A stretch of DNA of 60,000 nt, taken from Tubiluchus corallicola (taxonomy: Eukaryota; Priapulida; Priapulimorpha; Priapulimorphida; Tubiluchidae). The position numbers and the translations under genes are program-made. This document shows positions 25,701 to 39,400 of the stretch, piece by piece; position 1 is the first letter of the stretch, and each line of letters begins with the position of its first letter. The notes beneath the pieces were generated by a model. That model was not told the origin of the DNA. It searched no databases and saw only the letters and a list, made by a program, of their open reading frames with translations. The stretch spans positions 307,418-367,417 of the forward strand of contig JAQGDQ010000086.1 in assembly GCA_030141605.1 (NCBI GenBank), read 5' to 3'.

Positions 25701-27458
25701 TAAACTGTACTACATTACCCAATACTGGTTTACGAGTACTCTCGCATCAAAACTTAAAATTTGATTTGTCTACCGCAGCGCACTGAGTGATCAAAATTTA
25801 CTAAAACCAACTGATCTGTTTAGAATATTGTGGTATACGTACAGATTCGACCCAAAACTTATGGAAAACATGAAAGATTTATATCAAAGCGAAATGCTGA
25901 TGAAAATTTAATGATCTAAAGCTTCTGAACTTGGGCAAATACATTAGCCAAGGCATTGCTTTAGGCCTATAATCATTGCTTGAATTATTCATGAATCACA
26001 TTATTAAAAGAATAATAAGACCTAACATATTTTTTAATCAGAAATGCAGGCAAAACTCTGATTACCTGGAATCATTTTCTCTTTCCCTTAGGAATCTTTT
26101 TTTCATCTTTAATAATTTTGCGGTACGATCTACAATCAAACTAATTTCTAACGCACAAATTACACAATGGAGAATGGCCGTATCGCACAATCAGCGCCAA
26201 GCAATATGGGAAACCTTGCACGGTTTCTTTATTGATTTTCCATTGAGTAAATGGGCTCTTTTTTACGACTCGGTCGATAGAACAAATTTTTACTGCAGCA
26301 CGCGCTGGTAAACCTATACGGCGTGCTTATCGACGACACAAAAGTAATTATACAAATTGTTTGTCAAGTGTTCAAAAATTGGCCAGCCGTATTATTATGG
26401 GATGAGAGTTACTTCTTTTATAGCTGGATAGAGGACTAAGCAATTCAATATCAATTCCGCAATTGCTAATTTGCTACACTACAGTTATAGGAATCCGTTT
26501 TTTTAATCAGGTTAGTGTTATGTTGTTGTACAGTTAGTTCATAGCGAAAATTCACCCCATAGAAAAAAGGACGAATACAATTTTGCATTTGTTTTCAAGA
26601 ATTTTTACTAGACATGATGAAGTCGTTAATGCAGATGTTATTTTGTCAAGAAAGACGTGGTGCTAAAAAACCTTTTACTAAGAAGGAAAATAAACGTATG
26701 AAGAAAACTGAAATAGTTTAACTTAAAGGAAAAGTCTTCTATCTACACATACCTGGCAAATGAATGAAACCTGTACTAATGTCTAGGAGACAATGTTGAA
26801 ATGCAGTGCAAAGCTATCAGGTAGTTAATGTTTGCAGAAATGCTGAGAGCTGAAAACACCTTAAAGGTTGATTTTCTAACTGCTTGTATTTTTTGTCTTG
26901 CATTAATAAATTTCCCTACATTCTTTCTATACCCATTCTTGAGAATGCGGATGTAAAACAACCTTTTCAATAAAAAAAAAAACAAACAAACCCAGTGTTC
27001 AACATAAAATCATCATGTATTACAATAAGTTTGTAAGACCAATCTGCTGAGAACAACAATGTAACATTATAATATACTAAAACAAGTGGAAGCACTCAAA
27101 ACAATCAATATAAGATCCAATGATTAGACAGGTATTGATTTTAATCACCACAAAATTGTTCTTAATTGGTGAATTCCAAAAAATAGTCAAAAAATAGTCT
27201 TGCTTTTAGGGAAAACATAAAAATCACGTAAAGTATTAAAATAATCTGTTTTAACCTTTATTATTACTAATATATGCATAATTTTAATACTGACGTTAAT
27301 AGTATAGTTGTCTCTAGACCTAGCAACCTATGTTATAGATTGTTGATATTTTTCCATTTTACTATCGTTAAACTATAATTAAACTTTTATAAAAATGCAG
27401 TATCCAGTGTTATCACAGCAAGACCGCAGCCACAAAGCAGTTAAATTCAGTACTCATC
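22748..27458. other. Intergenic region between NF-YA and TTC38
   Basis: This is the 5' side of NF-YA and the 3' side of TTC38, about 4.7 kb with no recognised exon. Contents seen: a possible MITE at about 23260-23655 with ends tagtgatatg and gtgcatcacta; an 11-C homopolymer at 25311-25321; and a GC-richer patch at 26140-26400 that may belong to the NF-YA promoter. TTTATT at 27257-27262 serves as a TTC38 poly(A) signal. Confidence 0.4.
27257..27262 (-). terminator. TTC38: Candidate poly(A) signal of TTC38
   Basis: AATAAA on the minus strand, about 200 nt after the TTC38 stop codon at 27459-27461. Confidence 0.45.
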
Positions 27459-30400
27459 CTATTCATGTCGAGCCAGCAAGCGTGCCATCAACCGATCAGT
27501 CATCGGGGAATCTGGCTTGAATGCCTTTCTTTCAATGAGCAAAGCCCTGGATAAGCAAAGAAAAAATGTAACATTCTAGTCTCACAAAGTTTCCTGTTTT
27601 ATCAATGTAATCCAGTCTTTATAGCTAGTTTGCCTTATACAGTCATTCACACAGTCATTCCAAACACTGTTAGTGTCGAGTTTGACAGTGTTGGAAAACA
27701 CTAAAACAGGCAGTGAAATTTGAATTTCATTCACATTCTTGATTTTTGTCAGTGTCGGTCATCACTCTTGGAATGAAAAGCCAATAATATTCATGCTGAC
27801 GACTCTGCTGAAATGAAAAAAACCCATCTACAGCAGATGCAAACAGCGCACTATCACTAAAACACTGAATTATTAACAAAAAGCGTTTTTATTTTATTAT
27901 AAGCACAGAGCTTTCTGCAATAGACTGTATGAAGAAGGAGACAGGAGTAAAGAATTTATAGTCGCTATATACCTATACAGGGTAATGTACAGGTACTTGC
28001 ACTCGTACTGTATTAAATAACTTGCTATGGCTACAGTGCTTTGTAGTGATGAGATTGATTAATTGGAGTTACAATCGATCATTGATTATTTTTTCAGCTG
28101 CCCACACAAATTGATTGCATTACCAACGCCATTTGCACTTATTTTTTGGAAAAACCACAAAAATCGCACAATAAACATAGCCATCATCATCATTAGTCCA
28201 TTACATTTATTCATAATTTATCATATTATTTATAGTAGACATTGGGCAGGCAGAACTCAAAATTAAAAATCTTCCCTCAAAATAGGTAAGTGGCACAATA
28301 AATGTAGCAAAAAACTAGACACTGCTATGCCAATGGCTTGACAGTACCACTTCTAAGATGTAAACATGAAATCATTGCTGTGAAATCAAACAACATCAAA
28401 CTACCTCATCATTCTGGTGATGCTGCTTAAACGCGATGGTTTTTCATAAACACAAGCATGTGGTAACATAGTGGTTTTATGTGCACCTACTTTCTTAAGA
28501 AAAGTTCTAAGCAAAAATAAGTCAGTTTTGTTGGACTGTTTTATAAACTCCAAACTAATAAAATAAACTCATTTAAAACTTATTCCTCACTTTTTACTTT
28601 TTTCGAAAAGTGTAATTAAAACAGCAATTGTTAAGATAACGAACCTTTTACACTAGATGTTATTTGTTAAAAATTTCAAAATTACTAGCTTTTGATGACC
28701 AAAAACCAATTATTGAATCGATTTCATATTCGATTATGAAAATGAAACTGTTATCCAACCACTACTGCTTTGATAACCAGGTCCTGCTCTTTCTGCATTA
28801 GAGGCAAAAGTTTGTTAAGTAACCGAACATACTTGGTGTTATCTGAATATCATTAGAGTAATTTGCATTTCTGCTCTTAGTTCTGGAAATAATTAACAAT
28901 AACTTTTTGCTGTACTGCAACAACTTTTTTTACCCAAAGGTTCTTTTTCCTTTGGTTTTATTTTTCCTTTTGAATTCCAAATTGAAACAAAGCTCATTTT
29001 CATAAAAACTGTTTTGGTGCTATTACAGAAATGAATAGAACAGATCTTCAACAAACAGTTTATGTGCAAAGTAACTGTCAGTGAAAACTTGTCATGTGAA
29101 CACAGTTCAGTATTTTGACTGTCATGTTTTGAAAGACCATGTGGACTAGGCATTAGCAACTTCAAAGAAGAGGGTCACTTTTGATTTTTGGGGCACAGTA
29201 TCACAGTTTGTTTACAAATCACAGGCACTAAGTTCCTAAATAATAGCTTCTGTGGTCTAACACAGTAAAGGTTAAATGGGGACATGTGGACGTGAAAAAG
29301 ATGGACACAAGTTTTCACACAGATTCGCTTTTTTGGGTTTTCGGATAAAGTTTTTAAGTAGAAACCACAATTAAGCTGCAAATTAATTAATTAAAGCTAC
29401 TCTACAACTTCTCAGAGTTAAGTTTTCATAGACCACTTAGAACATTTTGTGATTTTCCTAAGCGGACCAAATGAGTCTCATGATTTCACCGATGTAAGAC
29501 TTTCATAGATTATCATTGCAATTTTCTGAAAATAGTCACTGGTTCAATACTTCAGTATTCAAAAAACCTAATGTTGTTCAGGGACGATTCATACCCAAAA
29601 TAATCAAAAATGACAACATGGTCCAGTATATAGTTCTATTTCACATGCTCTTCTCTTGGATATTTAAAAAAACTATACAATGGCAGTTACCTGGCCAGTT
29701 TCTGGTGCTGTGATGATTTAGATTTTAAGGCAGCATGAATAGCAAATTGACTAAACACGTCCCTCTGTAACAAATGAAATAAAATGTGTCAGACACTTAA
29801 AGTAACTAATTCAAATTAATTGATATGAATGCTGGTGCAGAGTAAGATTTGCTTATTTTTTTATAGCGGGAGAGTGAAAAAATCACTACTAGTTAAGTGA
29901 AAAACCGATTAAGTGATTAGAATTGAACTTGAAATTCTGTGTTTAAAGATCGTATTTCAATGCTTAAATTTTAATCAATTCAAGATCAGAAGACTTTGCC
30001 ATTGGGCTACTAGATACGATGCAGGCCTGCAACTCACTGTTTTCATTTATGGAACTGCAATTGCCAGTGTGAACCAAAAAAGATGATGTATAGAGATCAA
30101 TAATAAAAAACTCAATTAAATAGCAATGCTTTTCTAGCCAAAAAAGATGATGTATAGAGATTATTAATAAAAAACTCAATTAAGCAGCAATGCTTTTCTA
30201 TGCTTATGTGAAAATGATACTGCTTTCCAGTTCACCTGTGCATTGCTGCCTCCTATTTTCAACACGTCATATCTCAATGGTTTTATTATGTCCACAGCTT
30301 GCTCAAAGTTTCCGGAATCATATTCGATAAAAGCTTTAACCAAAGAAGTACCAACTTCCTTCATTACGGGCTGTTGCGAGCCTTCACCATTCCTGCACAT

Positions 30401-33400
30401 AAAGGGAACATAAAATACATTACATAGTCTTCAAAACCCCATAAGCATATCTAAGGCCTACCTGGAGAGGCTTGCTAGTTCAATAAGAATCTGGAAGAGT
30501 GTATAATTTTCGTTGTGCAACACAGAACCGGCTTTGCCTCATTTAACACAAAATATAAATGAATATGAATATTGCTAAGTGGGTTATTCGAGCCAAATAA
30601 GTGTTAATAAAATACATCATTCATGTTAAATTTCTACGCTTACAAATAATCATTAATCTGAGTTGAAAGGCTAATTCAATTTATTGATATATAACTTCTT
30701 TAGCTAATTCTGCAGTGCTAAACATCTGTAATTTTATAAAAATTGCATAATTGATACTATATCATCATCGCAATAAACAGTTTTTTACGTTAAATGAACA
30801 TTAGACTGCATAATGAGGACACCAATTTAATCACAAAATGATCATCGATACATGTTTATTAAAGTTTCGTGTTTACAAAGTTAACATACTTTACAAAGTC
30901 CTTCATTGAGTGCAATAGTCTGTCAGCATAGTCTCGTTTCTTAGCGCCCAAAAAAGACATCAGAAAATGCATATCATTGAAAACAAGAAGGTGATCATCT
31001 ATGTGAGGTCTACAAATTTCGTAGAGTGCCTCCCATCTATCTTCTCCCACTTTTACACCTAGGATCAAAACATCTTACAATTTAAAAATGTTTACTATCG
31101 CTATAAATTATTTAGTGAGGAAGCAAAAATCATACAAATCCACAAATAACTAACATGCTACTATTGAACAAATTATAACAACTTATAAAACATTCAAGTC
31201 TGAATTTCTTTGTTGTGTTGAATAAAGTTGTGTAATAACTTGCAACCAATACCTAACTGTTGAAAATACAACATTTAATCACTGTCACATATAAGAAAAG
31301 TAGTTTACTGGTTTTTTTAATATCAGCTAGTGAGTGCTGTCTAATGTCAAATCATGTGCTTGTATATATTCGAGTCAGAATTTCTTTGTAATATAAAATT
31401 GGGTAATAATTTGCAACCAACACCTAACTATTGAAAAGATGATATTTAATCGATATCACATATAAAAAAGTAGTTTACTGGCTAATCAGTGCTGGCTAAT
31501 TGTCAGACGTAGCTTGTATAAATCACAAATACCATAAACAGAATTTATAAATGGAAAGTGTTTGGAAAAACATGTTTCTATAATGTCATAAGCTCCACGT
31601 CTGCCGGTCAAGCCACTTTTCTCTGCCAAATAATTTCCTTTAAGGGTGCACCAATCTTCTTCAGGAGCTTAGAAATCAATCTTGCCTCGTTAATCACACC
31701 AATAGCTCTGCCTTAGTATGCTAGATGACCTGTTTGATGCAAATAATTGTAAAAATGGTAAATTATCTTACCTTCAAGCTCAAGTCGATAAAGCAGAGAA
31801 CAGGCATCAACAACATCAAGCATGGCACCAGATTTAACTCTATGCCCAACCTGTGTGTGAATACATAAAACCTTGATAATTAGTAAGTCATGGATTTTTA
31901 AACTTCCTTTATTCAGAAAAAGTCATTAATTAAAGGTTTTCAGTATTAATAAATAAAAAAACTTGGGTGACTTCTAAGTAAGAAAGCATTTTTTTTTACA
32001 AAAATGACTAATGCTGCTTTACATAACAAGATGCTATGGCAGTGCATTAATATAAGTCAACCAAAGAAACTTATCAAGTGTTACCAAAAAAATTAAAAGC
32101 AAGGGTTGATAAATAATCAAAAACCTAAAACATGCAACTCTTAAGTTAAGTGTAACGGTAGAATTATATTCAACTCACTTCAGCATCATAGATGTCTAGT
32201 GCTGCGCTGTGCTCACCCTGCAATAAACCGTCAATCAATCACAATGTTATTACAGAAACACAAAATCTTGACTGGAAACTATTGCTAAAAACTCAACATT
32301 TAAAATTGCAAGCATTTAGATATTGCGAAAAAATTCAATTTTTAATTGACAGATTTAACATCTCTTTAAAATCACTAATAAATTATACATGCAAACTGTA
32401 CAAGACACATGGATTTTAAAATTAAAAACATAATATTCCAACTACATATGGACTCTTATAAATTTATAGGGACTTTCCCAACCTTAAGTCAAATGTCTAA
32501 AAATAATCAAATGTTTTGGTTAGTATGGATTGACCCTAACATAACCCTAATGTGTAAAATTTAATTAAACAAAAAGGTAAAAGCTTCATCCACCAGATAG
32601 AAAAGGCTTTCAAAGCTTCATCCAATTTCTTGACAAGAGATTTGTTGACTGTATGACCAGTAGCAATAATGTGTTCATTGAGACGAGTGTGAGCAGTATC
32701 GTGTTTTCTTATTACATGTAGCAGTGTAGAACTTGCTGCAATCACCACAATCAAACTGATATATGAACTGATGATTTATGAGAAATACTATCAACAGTGG
32801 GTTCACGACTACTGTAAGTCCATAAAAGTTCTTGTATAATATCGAGCCAAGTTTGTTACTGCAACAATAGATTACTCTTCTGTGCCCAAATAATGTGCTA
32901 CTTTATCAGAAATGCCAGGGATAAATGGAATACAAGCCCTACTTATTTGACAGGCAGAGGTTTACATTACAACAAGGCAAAGGTCGCGAAATACTAGATT
33001 GTAATATACCAGAAACGATAAAAAGTAAACAAAATTGCTATCTGTCATTTTCAACAACGAGCTGCATATATAAACGACGTTCAATATGCTGATTTATTTA
33101 ACACTATTTAATATAATATTTTAACTGCAATTTGTATATAATACACCACACTTGTTTCATTGGTTCACTTGTTTACTTTTTTTCAAGTACAGTATCACTA
33201 CTAATCATAATACAGGTAAGTGTCTTTGGATTTTTCCCGTTGTCTACTTATCCACCTCAAGCTCCATTTTTGCTTCCTACAAATTTAAAACCATATTAAA
33301 AAAAACTTAAATGCATTACGACCAGAAACGGCATTATTAATGAATACAAGAAAAACTTCATACCTGTTCAATGTGGTACACAGCCCAGTGCCAGAAGTTA

Positions 33401-36400
33401 TGGCATGCTAACATTCCACAGAACTGAAATAGATAAAATTTATGCACTGAATCGACTTCAAGTAACACGTCTTTTTTTATCATAATTATCCGGCCTTTCG
33501 GGATAATTTTACTTGTCCACATGTCCTAAGCATCTTGTTGATATTCAAGATTACAATGACTGCAAATAATATTATTCAAGGAATAAAAAAATCCATTTGT
33601 TTTAAAACCATCATAATATGATTATATATAATATAAGTTACATATCACAAATCCATACATGGCCAAAAATTTTCATACAAATGCTCACCCCTAGTTGCAT
33701 GATTTCATTTTGCAGTCCCCTGATGTCTCTTACTACACTCATCATCGTCCGAACTCTTACAAATCTAATTATTGCATTTGCATTATCAGAAGTAATTTTG
33801 CATTGCCAGGCAGCCTCCCATTATTTGCTTGTTGCCATATATGGAGTTTGTTCACTAATTTGCCTAAAATCTACAGTGAGACAAGCATCCTTGGAGGTTC
33901 TGCAAACATTTCCAGCCAAAAATTCAATCAACTGAAATCGTATCTATTATCTCCAGCGCAAAAAAGATTCCTAAATTTCTCCTGGAATAACCAGCAAATC
34001 CAATCAAGCATTTGTGCTGCATACATCGTTTTGCTTGAATTCACGTGGTATTCAAAACAAAACTGTTCATAGTGTTGTCATTATAAAATTTTAGTTATGC
34101 TCATACTCATAATGCCTGTTCCTTGTTCATCTTTCTATAGCCAATTTGTCTTTCTGTTGTTATTAAACTGTGTGATTGCTATAAACAAATTCGCGACAAC
34201 TGATGTATATTGACAAATGACAACTGATAAGTGATAATAAGAGCTTATAAATGAGATTCCAAAGATTGCTATTCTCTTGCTGTTCAATAACATGCAGCCA
34301 CCGATTTAGCATGCAAAAATTTAATGTGTCTCTGCCATTTTAGCATTATTCACTCCAGGGATAAGGCAATCACTTTTGAAACATTACAGGTTTGTTTTAT
34401 AATATAATATAATATAATAAATAGAAACAAACTGATAGCTGCTTTGATAAGCCTGTATTTTTTTACTTAATAAGGTTTTTCATTGTCTATACTATGCCCA
34501 ATATTTGGTTTATATTATGATGTATTTCAATTAATTGAAGGTAAAAAAGAAAAAAATGATACAGTTAGATGTATCTAACTATTTTGTTTCGTAGTCTAGT
34601 TTCAACTTTTGGGCTATTTCTGGTAAATTAGCATGTATTTACTATATCAAACAATAAACGATAATCAGTCATCTATTCATTCTTCGCCCATATTACTAGA
34701 CTTAATCCATGATTTAACTACGTATATATTTGCCACAAAAAAAAAGAAAAATTATTTGTATCATTAGCTTGAAAATAAAAAACTACAAAATATGATTGAT
34801 GTTTTCTGTATTCCTAAGCTGTAGTGCTCCTGGAAACATTAATCAAACTTACATGAATTAGTGAGAAATATGGCCCAAAACAAAACAAAATCACTTAATT
34901 CAAAAGCTAAACCACTCGAGTATGACAGTCATTACATACTTGGCATAAACTAATCAAACAGTCGGAAGAGCAAAACAATTATTCCGTGTGTCAAAGACGC
35001 AGAGGATGATTCACTTACCGTCCAATCATTCAATGTCTGACTTAAAAAAGAAATTCCTTCAAGAGTCCTTCCCTGCATTTCAAACACGTGGGCAAGTGCA
35101 TGAGTGGCCCAGGCATCTTTAGGTATTAGTTTTGACCAAACAATTGTCAAAATTATAATGATTAAATAAGGCTTTGTATATATTCAATGACTTCAGTAAA
35201 AATAGATTTAACTAACAACATTTTGCTTGTTTGAAATGCATAACAGAAATGTTTCATTAGTAAAGAAAAATGAAGAATAGCAAAGTGGAAACAAACAGAT
35301 TTAAGCTAAAAGCAGCCTTGAAACAATTACTGAAAACTGTAAATTCACCACATATTAGTTAAACAGCAGGACATAAGAATTATTGGAACAATCCTTTAGA
35401 AGAAACAGTAGGTTTTTTAAGTTTCATGACTATTTTACAAATAACAATTATGCATAGATACAAATAAATTATAAAAACATGGTGTGAAGAAATTCCAAGC
35501 TACTAAACTAAAATGCTATATTCCAGTGCTATTTGCGATATCATCCATTAGTCAAAAAATAAATTAATGTAAGGTAGTGACAATTTAACAGACACCTTAG
35601 TTGGCAGTGTTAAGCATTAGTTTTAGTTTAGTACAAACACTCTAGCTGGAATTATAAAAAAGTTAAGCTACTACAGTTAAAGTTTGTTATTCACAGTGCA
35701 GGAACATTTTGTCACAAAAAAGTACTGTGCTGTTAGTACAAGATAACACAATGCAAAGGGGCGGTAGTATCACATGTCACCTTAAGCATTTCAGATAAGT
35801 GGTTAGATTTATCATGTTATAAAACTTTACAACCAAGATAACACTCTTCAGACAATGATTTTTTTTGACAGAGATGTAAATATGCCCACAGTTTTATTAT
35901 AGCTTAAAATAGCCAAGAATAGTATGATAGTATAAATACAAGAAAGATATTTGGAAAACACTATTTCAGTGACACGTTGTCCGTCTTGGGCGTCTTCCAT
36001 CCAAGATGTTAAAGTGCCAGTAGGACTGCATTTGATCCAAACTTCTACCATTGACAAATTATGCAAGCAATGCCTTAAAAGAACTGCATGACTTTCAGCG
36101 CATTTTCCCATCACACGGCTGATTTTCTCAAGTTCATTTAAACAGCATAAACAGCAAATTATCACCTGTGGATATTTGCTGCAAGTTAAATGAGCCAGTA
36201 AACATTATGGGGTTTATCATTTCCACAAAAGATCAATGGAAAGCCAGTAAGTAGCAAGTTAACATTAGATATGTTAAAGATGCAGTGACAATCACCACAA
36301 TCAGTTTATTGCACAAGCTATTTTATCAAATTGCTACAAGGCTTTATAAAAATGAAATTAACTTGCTCTCTAGAGTGATGCCCCAAAATTTGCGCAAGTT

Positions 36401-39400
36401 CACTGTCTTCAGGAATTTCACTGACAATGCAGTCTCTTAAAACTAAATTTTTTTTACGTTAACTTGTAAAGTTGCCATGATTATATTCGATTTTATTCAA
36501 TTAAAATTTTAATAGCCTTGTTTAGAAAGACAAAAATGAACCCAAAAAATAAAGAAATTCTGTTTTTGCATTACCAAACATAGTAAGGGTGTTTCGCCAT
36601 AGCATATAATTCTTAGATTCGAGGTTGCTTTCTGTAGGAAGCAGTGCAAAAAACTCACCACTTTCATTCTCAAGCTTAATTTTCACACATAGAAACATTA
36701 AAACATATATATATATATATATACTACTAGCTGTATTAAAAACAGTTCCCACCAGGACATGCCAAATTCATTGCAACACATTAATCTGTATGCGTCTAAA
36801 GCAGCAAACAAACAAAAAATCGATATATTTTTCTGTAAGAAAACAAATCACAGTTTTATTAGCTGTTTGGTCAAATTTTGCAATACTTTGTATGGCACAG
36901 AGAACCAATGAAGAGTGCTGTTCTATAAAGGTCGAACTTGACACAAGTTAATACAAGCTGATTTAATATAAGAGTGGCATCATATTAAAATTATTAGTCT
37001 ACAGAGACATCATCATCAAATGAACATTTTACAAAAGTTGCACCGTAATTAGAATGTTAAATTATTAAACTAAGCTCTTTTTAGTACAGTCTGACTGGTG
37101 GAAGAAACAAAATTTCTAATCCCCCATTATCTAACTTCAAATGTTTAAAACTCCTTTGAACTATAGTACCCATAAATATCAATGGTCTCATAAATCCTAT
37201 AATAACTATCACCTACTTAATAAAGTACATAAACTGCAGTAATGGTAACAGTTAGTGTAAATTTATAAACACGATAAGAAGTAAACTGTAAACTGAAGAT
37301 AAGTTGATAGTGATTATAGTACATAGTAGCTGATAGTACATAGTAGGTGATAGTACATAGTAGCTGATAGTACATAGTACCAGGTCAGTATGCTCTAGAA
37401 TTCCACTATAAAACCTAGTGCAGGACATGTGGTACAAGAACTGACCATGCACGCAGTAAGTTGCAGTGTATGCCAGTAGGCATACAGCCTGCTATCATAT
37501 GAAGGATTTCAATTACTTAACAAAGGCTCTTCTTGCATCTAAATGCAGGAAAAAGCACCACTTGTTCAGAGTATTAGCATTTTTGCTTGCCTCACAAAGT
37601 TAAATTTTACCTGCAAACTATTTGGCGCAAGACACAGGCACGAGTTTAATGTAGTGCTAGGTCGAGTGCAAGATGATGGCTTTTGCAAAACACTAGGACA
37701 AAATATGTTCAAGTGAGAGGTGGTATATCCATCTAGGGTGTTAAAGCCTCATTGCGAAACTGGAAGTTGATACAAGGTACTGACAAAAACCAGCCTAAAA
37801 GTCATTTCTTACAAGCACATATTTGCTAAACTTAAGAGCAATAACAACATACAACAGAATATTAGGTAATGTTTTCTACATAAGTTGTGTCTTGTCACTT
37901 CCGTGTTTTGACAATTTCTCAGAAACCAAATGCGGCTTGTACATTTTTTAGTTTAAAGGATGTACAACAAAATATGCATACAAACTGTCAGGCAGTGTAC
38001 CTTTGCCTTAAAAAATATCTTTTTACATGTTAGTATAAGTTGAAAAGAATTTAAAGCAAAGCTGTTATGACTAAGAGCAATAAAGACATCTACCTCTTAA
38101 AAAAAATCAAGGCAAACCTTTCGGGCATATTTCTCTGCTTCTGCAAATTGATCCGTCTCATTCAAACCAAAAGCATACATACCAGGCAAATAGCTACAAA
38201 TAAATAGATTTGTTTAAGGAGGATATTTTCTGTAAGGAAGTAAGTTGTTGAATAAGCTAATAGAACAAATTAAGAAAATGTCTTCGATTAAAATCTGTTT
38301 AATTAAAAGCCTACCGAATAAGTACAGTAAAATCATCTGTCAATTAACAACGAGAACAGTTGAGTACAGCACGTGAATGGCCATTATTAAAAGTCATGTG
38401 CGGAATGTGATATCAGGCACCGAAGTGCAGTCAGCAGAATTATGCCGACTGTTATGGTAGCAGCGTCGTATGGCGATGAGTATGACTAGACTTAACTATA
38501 CCTTTGTTGTCGATATTATAGCTTGAAATTATTTTTTGACATTACATTTTGTATGCTTACTAGACAGCGATAAATTTACATTGTTAATGATCGGACTTTA
38601 CATACGTGTGGCTTTACATTTTTTGTTATAAAGACCCATTTTGGATTCCAAAAAAAGTCCAGACATAACACATTTTCTCAACTGATACATTACTTCATTA
38701 CAAAATTATTACATTACATTGCTAAATTCTTGTTTACATCTTTAATTTTTACACACTATTTCATTTAGCAGGTTTAGCAACATTTGGAAGTTTAAAATCC
38801 AGTTACACTGATATGAGATGGATTCTACTAATTTAAATAAGGTACTTCAATAGGGCAAAACATATTGCGCTAAATGAACATTTAATATCCAACACTAATG
38901 ATTACGTACATTCAAATATTGCCCATAAAAGATCAGGGAAGTGGGCATAATAAGTAGTCTCCTTAGTTTAGTTGTACAAGTTGGAAAATGGTACAAATAA
39001 TTTAACTTCATACAAAAATGTTTCTATTAGATGCACATTTTTCATTTGGTAAAGAAGTTATTGGCGGGTTATACTTGTAATGGTACTCTTTATAACATCT
39101 ATGACACATAATCATTACGAACCCGTATAAAGGTATAGTTTCTTTGTATGAAGGCAACACTCGAGCAATTGAGTCACGCATGCTCCTTAGTTCACCTCTG
39201 TAAAAGTATGAGTCGTGAGCTAGCTTCAGAGCTAGAATGTCCGTGGGGTGGTCAATCAGAATGTCCTCCCAAACTAAAGCTCCTTCCAACATTCGCCTAC
39301 AATTGAATATAAGTGTAATATTTAGTACGACACGCATCACTTGTGTGTACATCGCCAGCCACGTTACCTAGGTTAACTCTTTCACGACTATGAATATTTG

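Noticed and set aside
33618-34072. Overlapping + frames of 105 and 125 codons in a TTC38 intron
   Set aside because: Hydrophobic, low-specificity translations with no family match; likely chance.
36575-36674. Alternative reading of the nested exon as FLRMKVVSFLHCFLQKATSN using the 17-nt microexon at 37522-37538
   Set aside because: That phase leads to a stop in the following exon, whereas direct joining of 37611 to 36674 keeps one frame open through all four exons.
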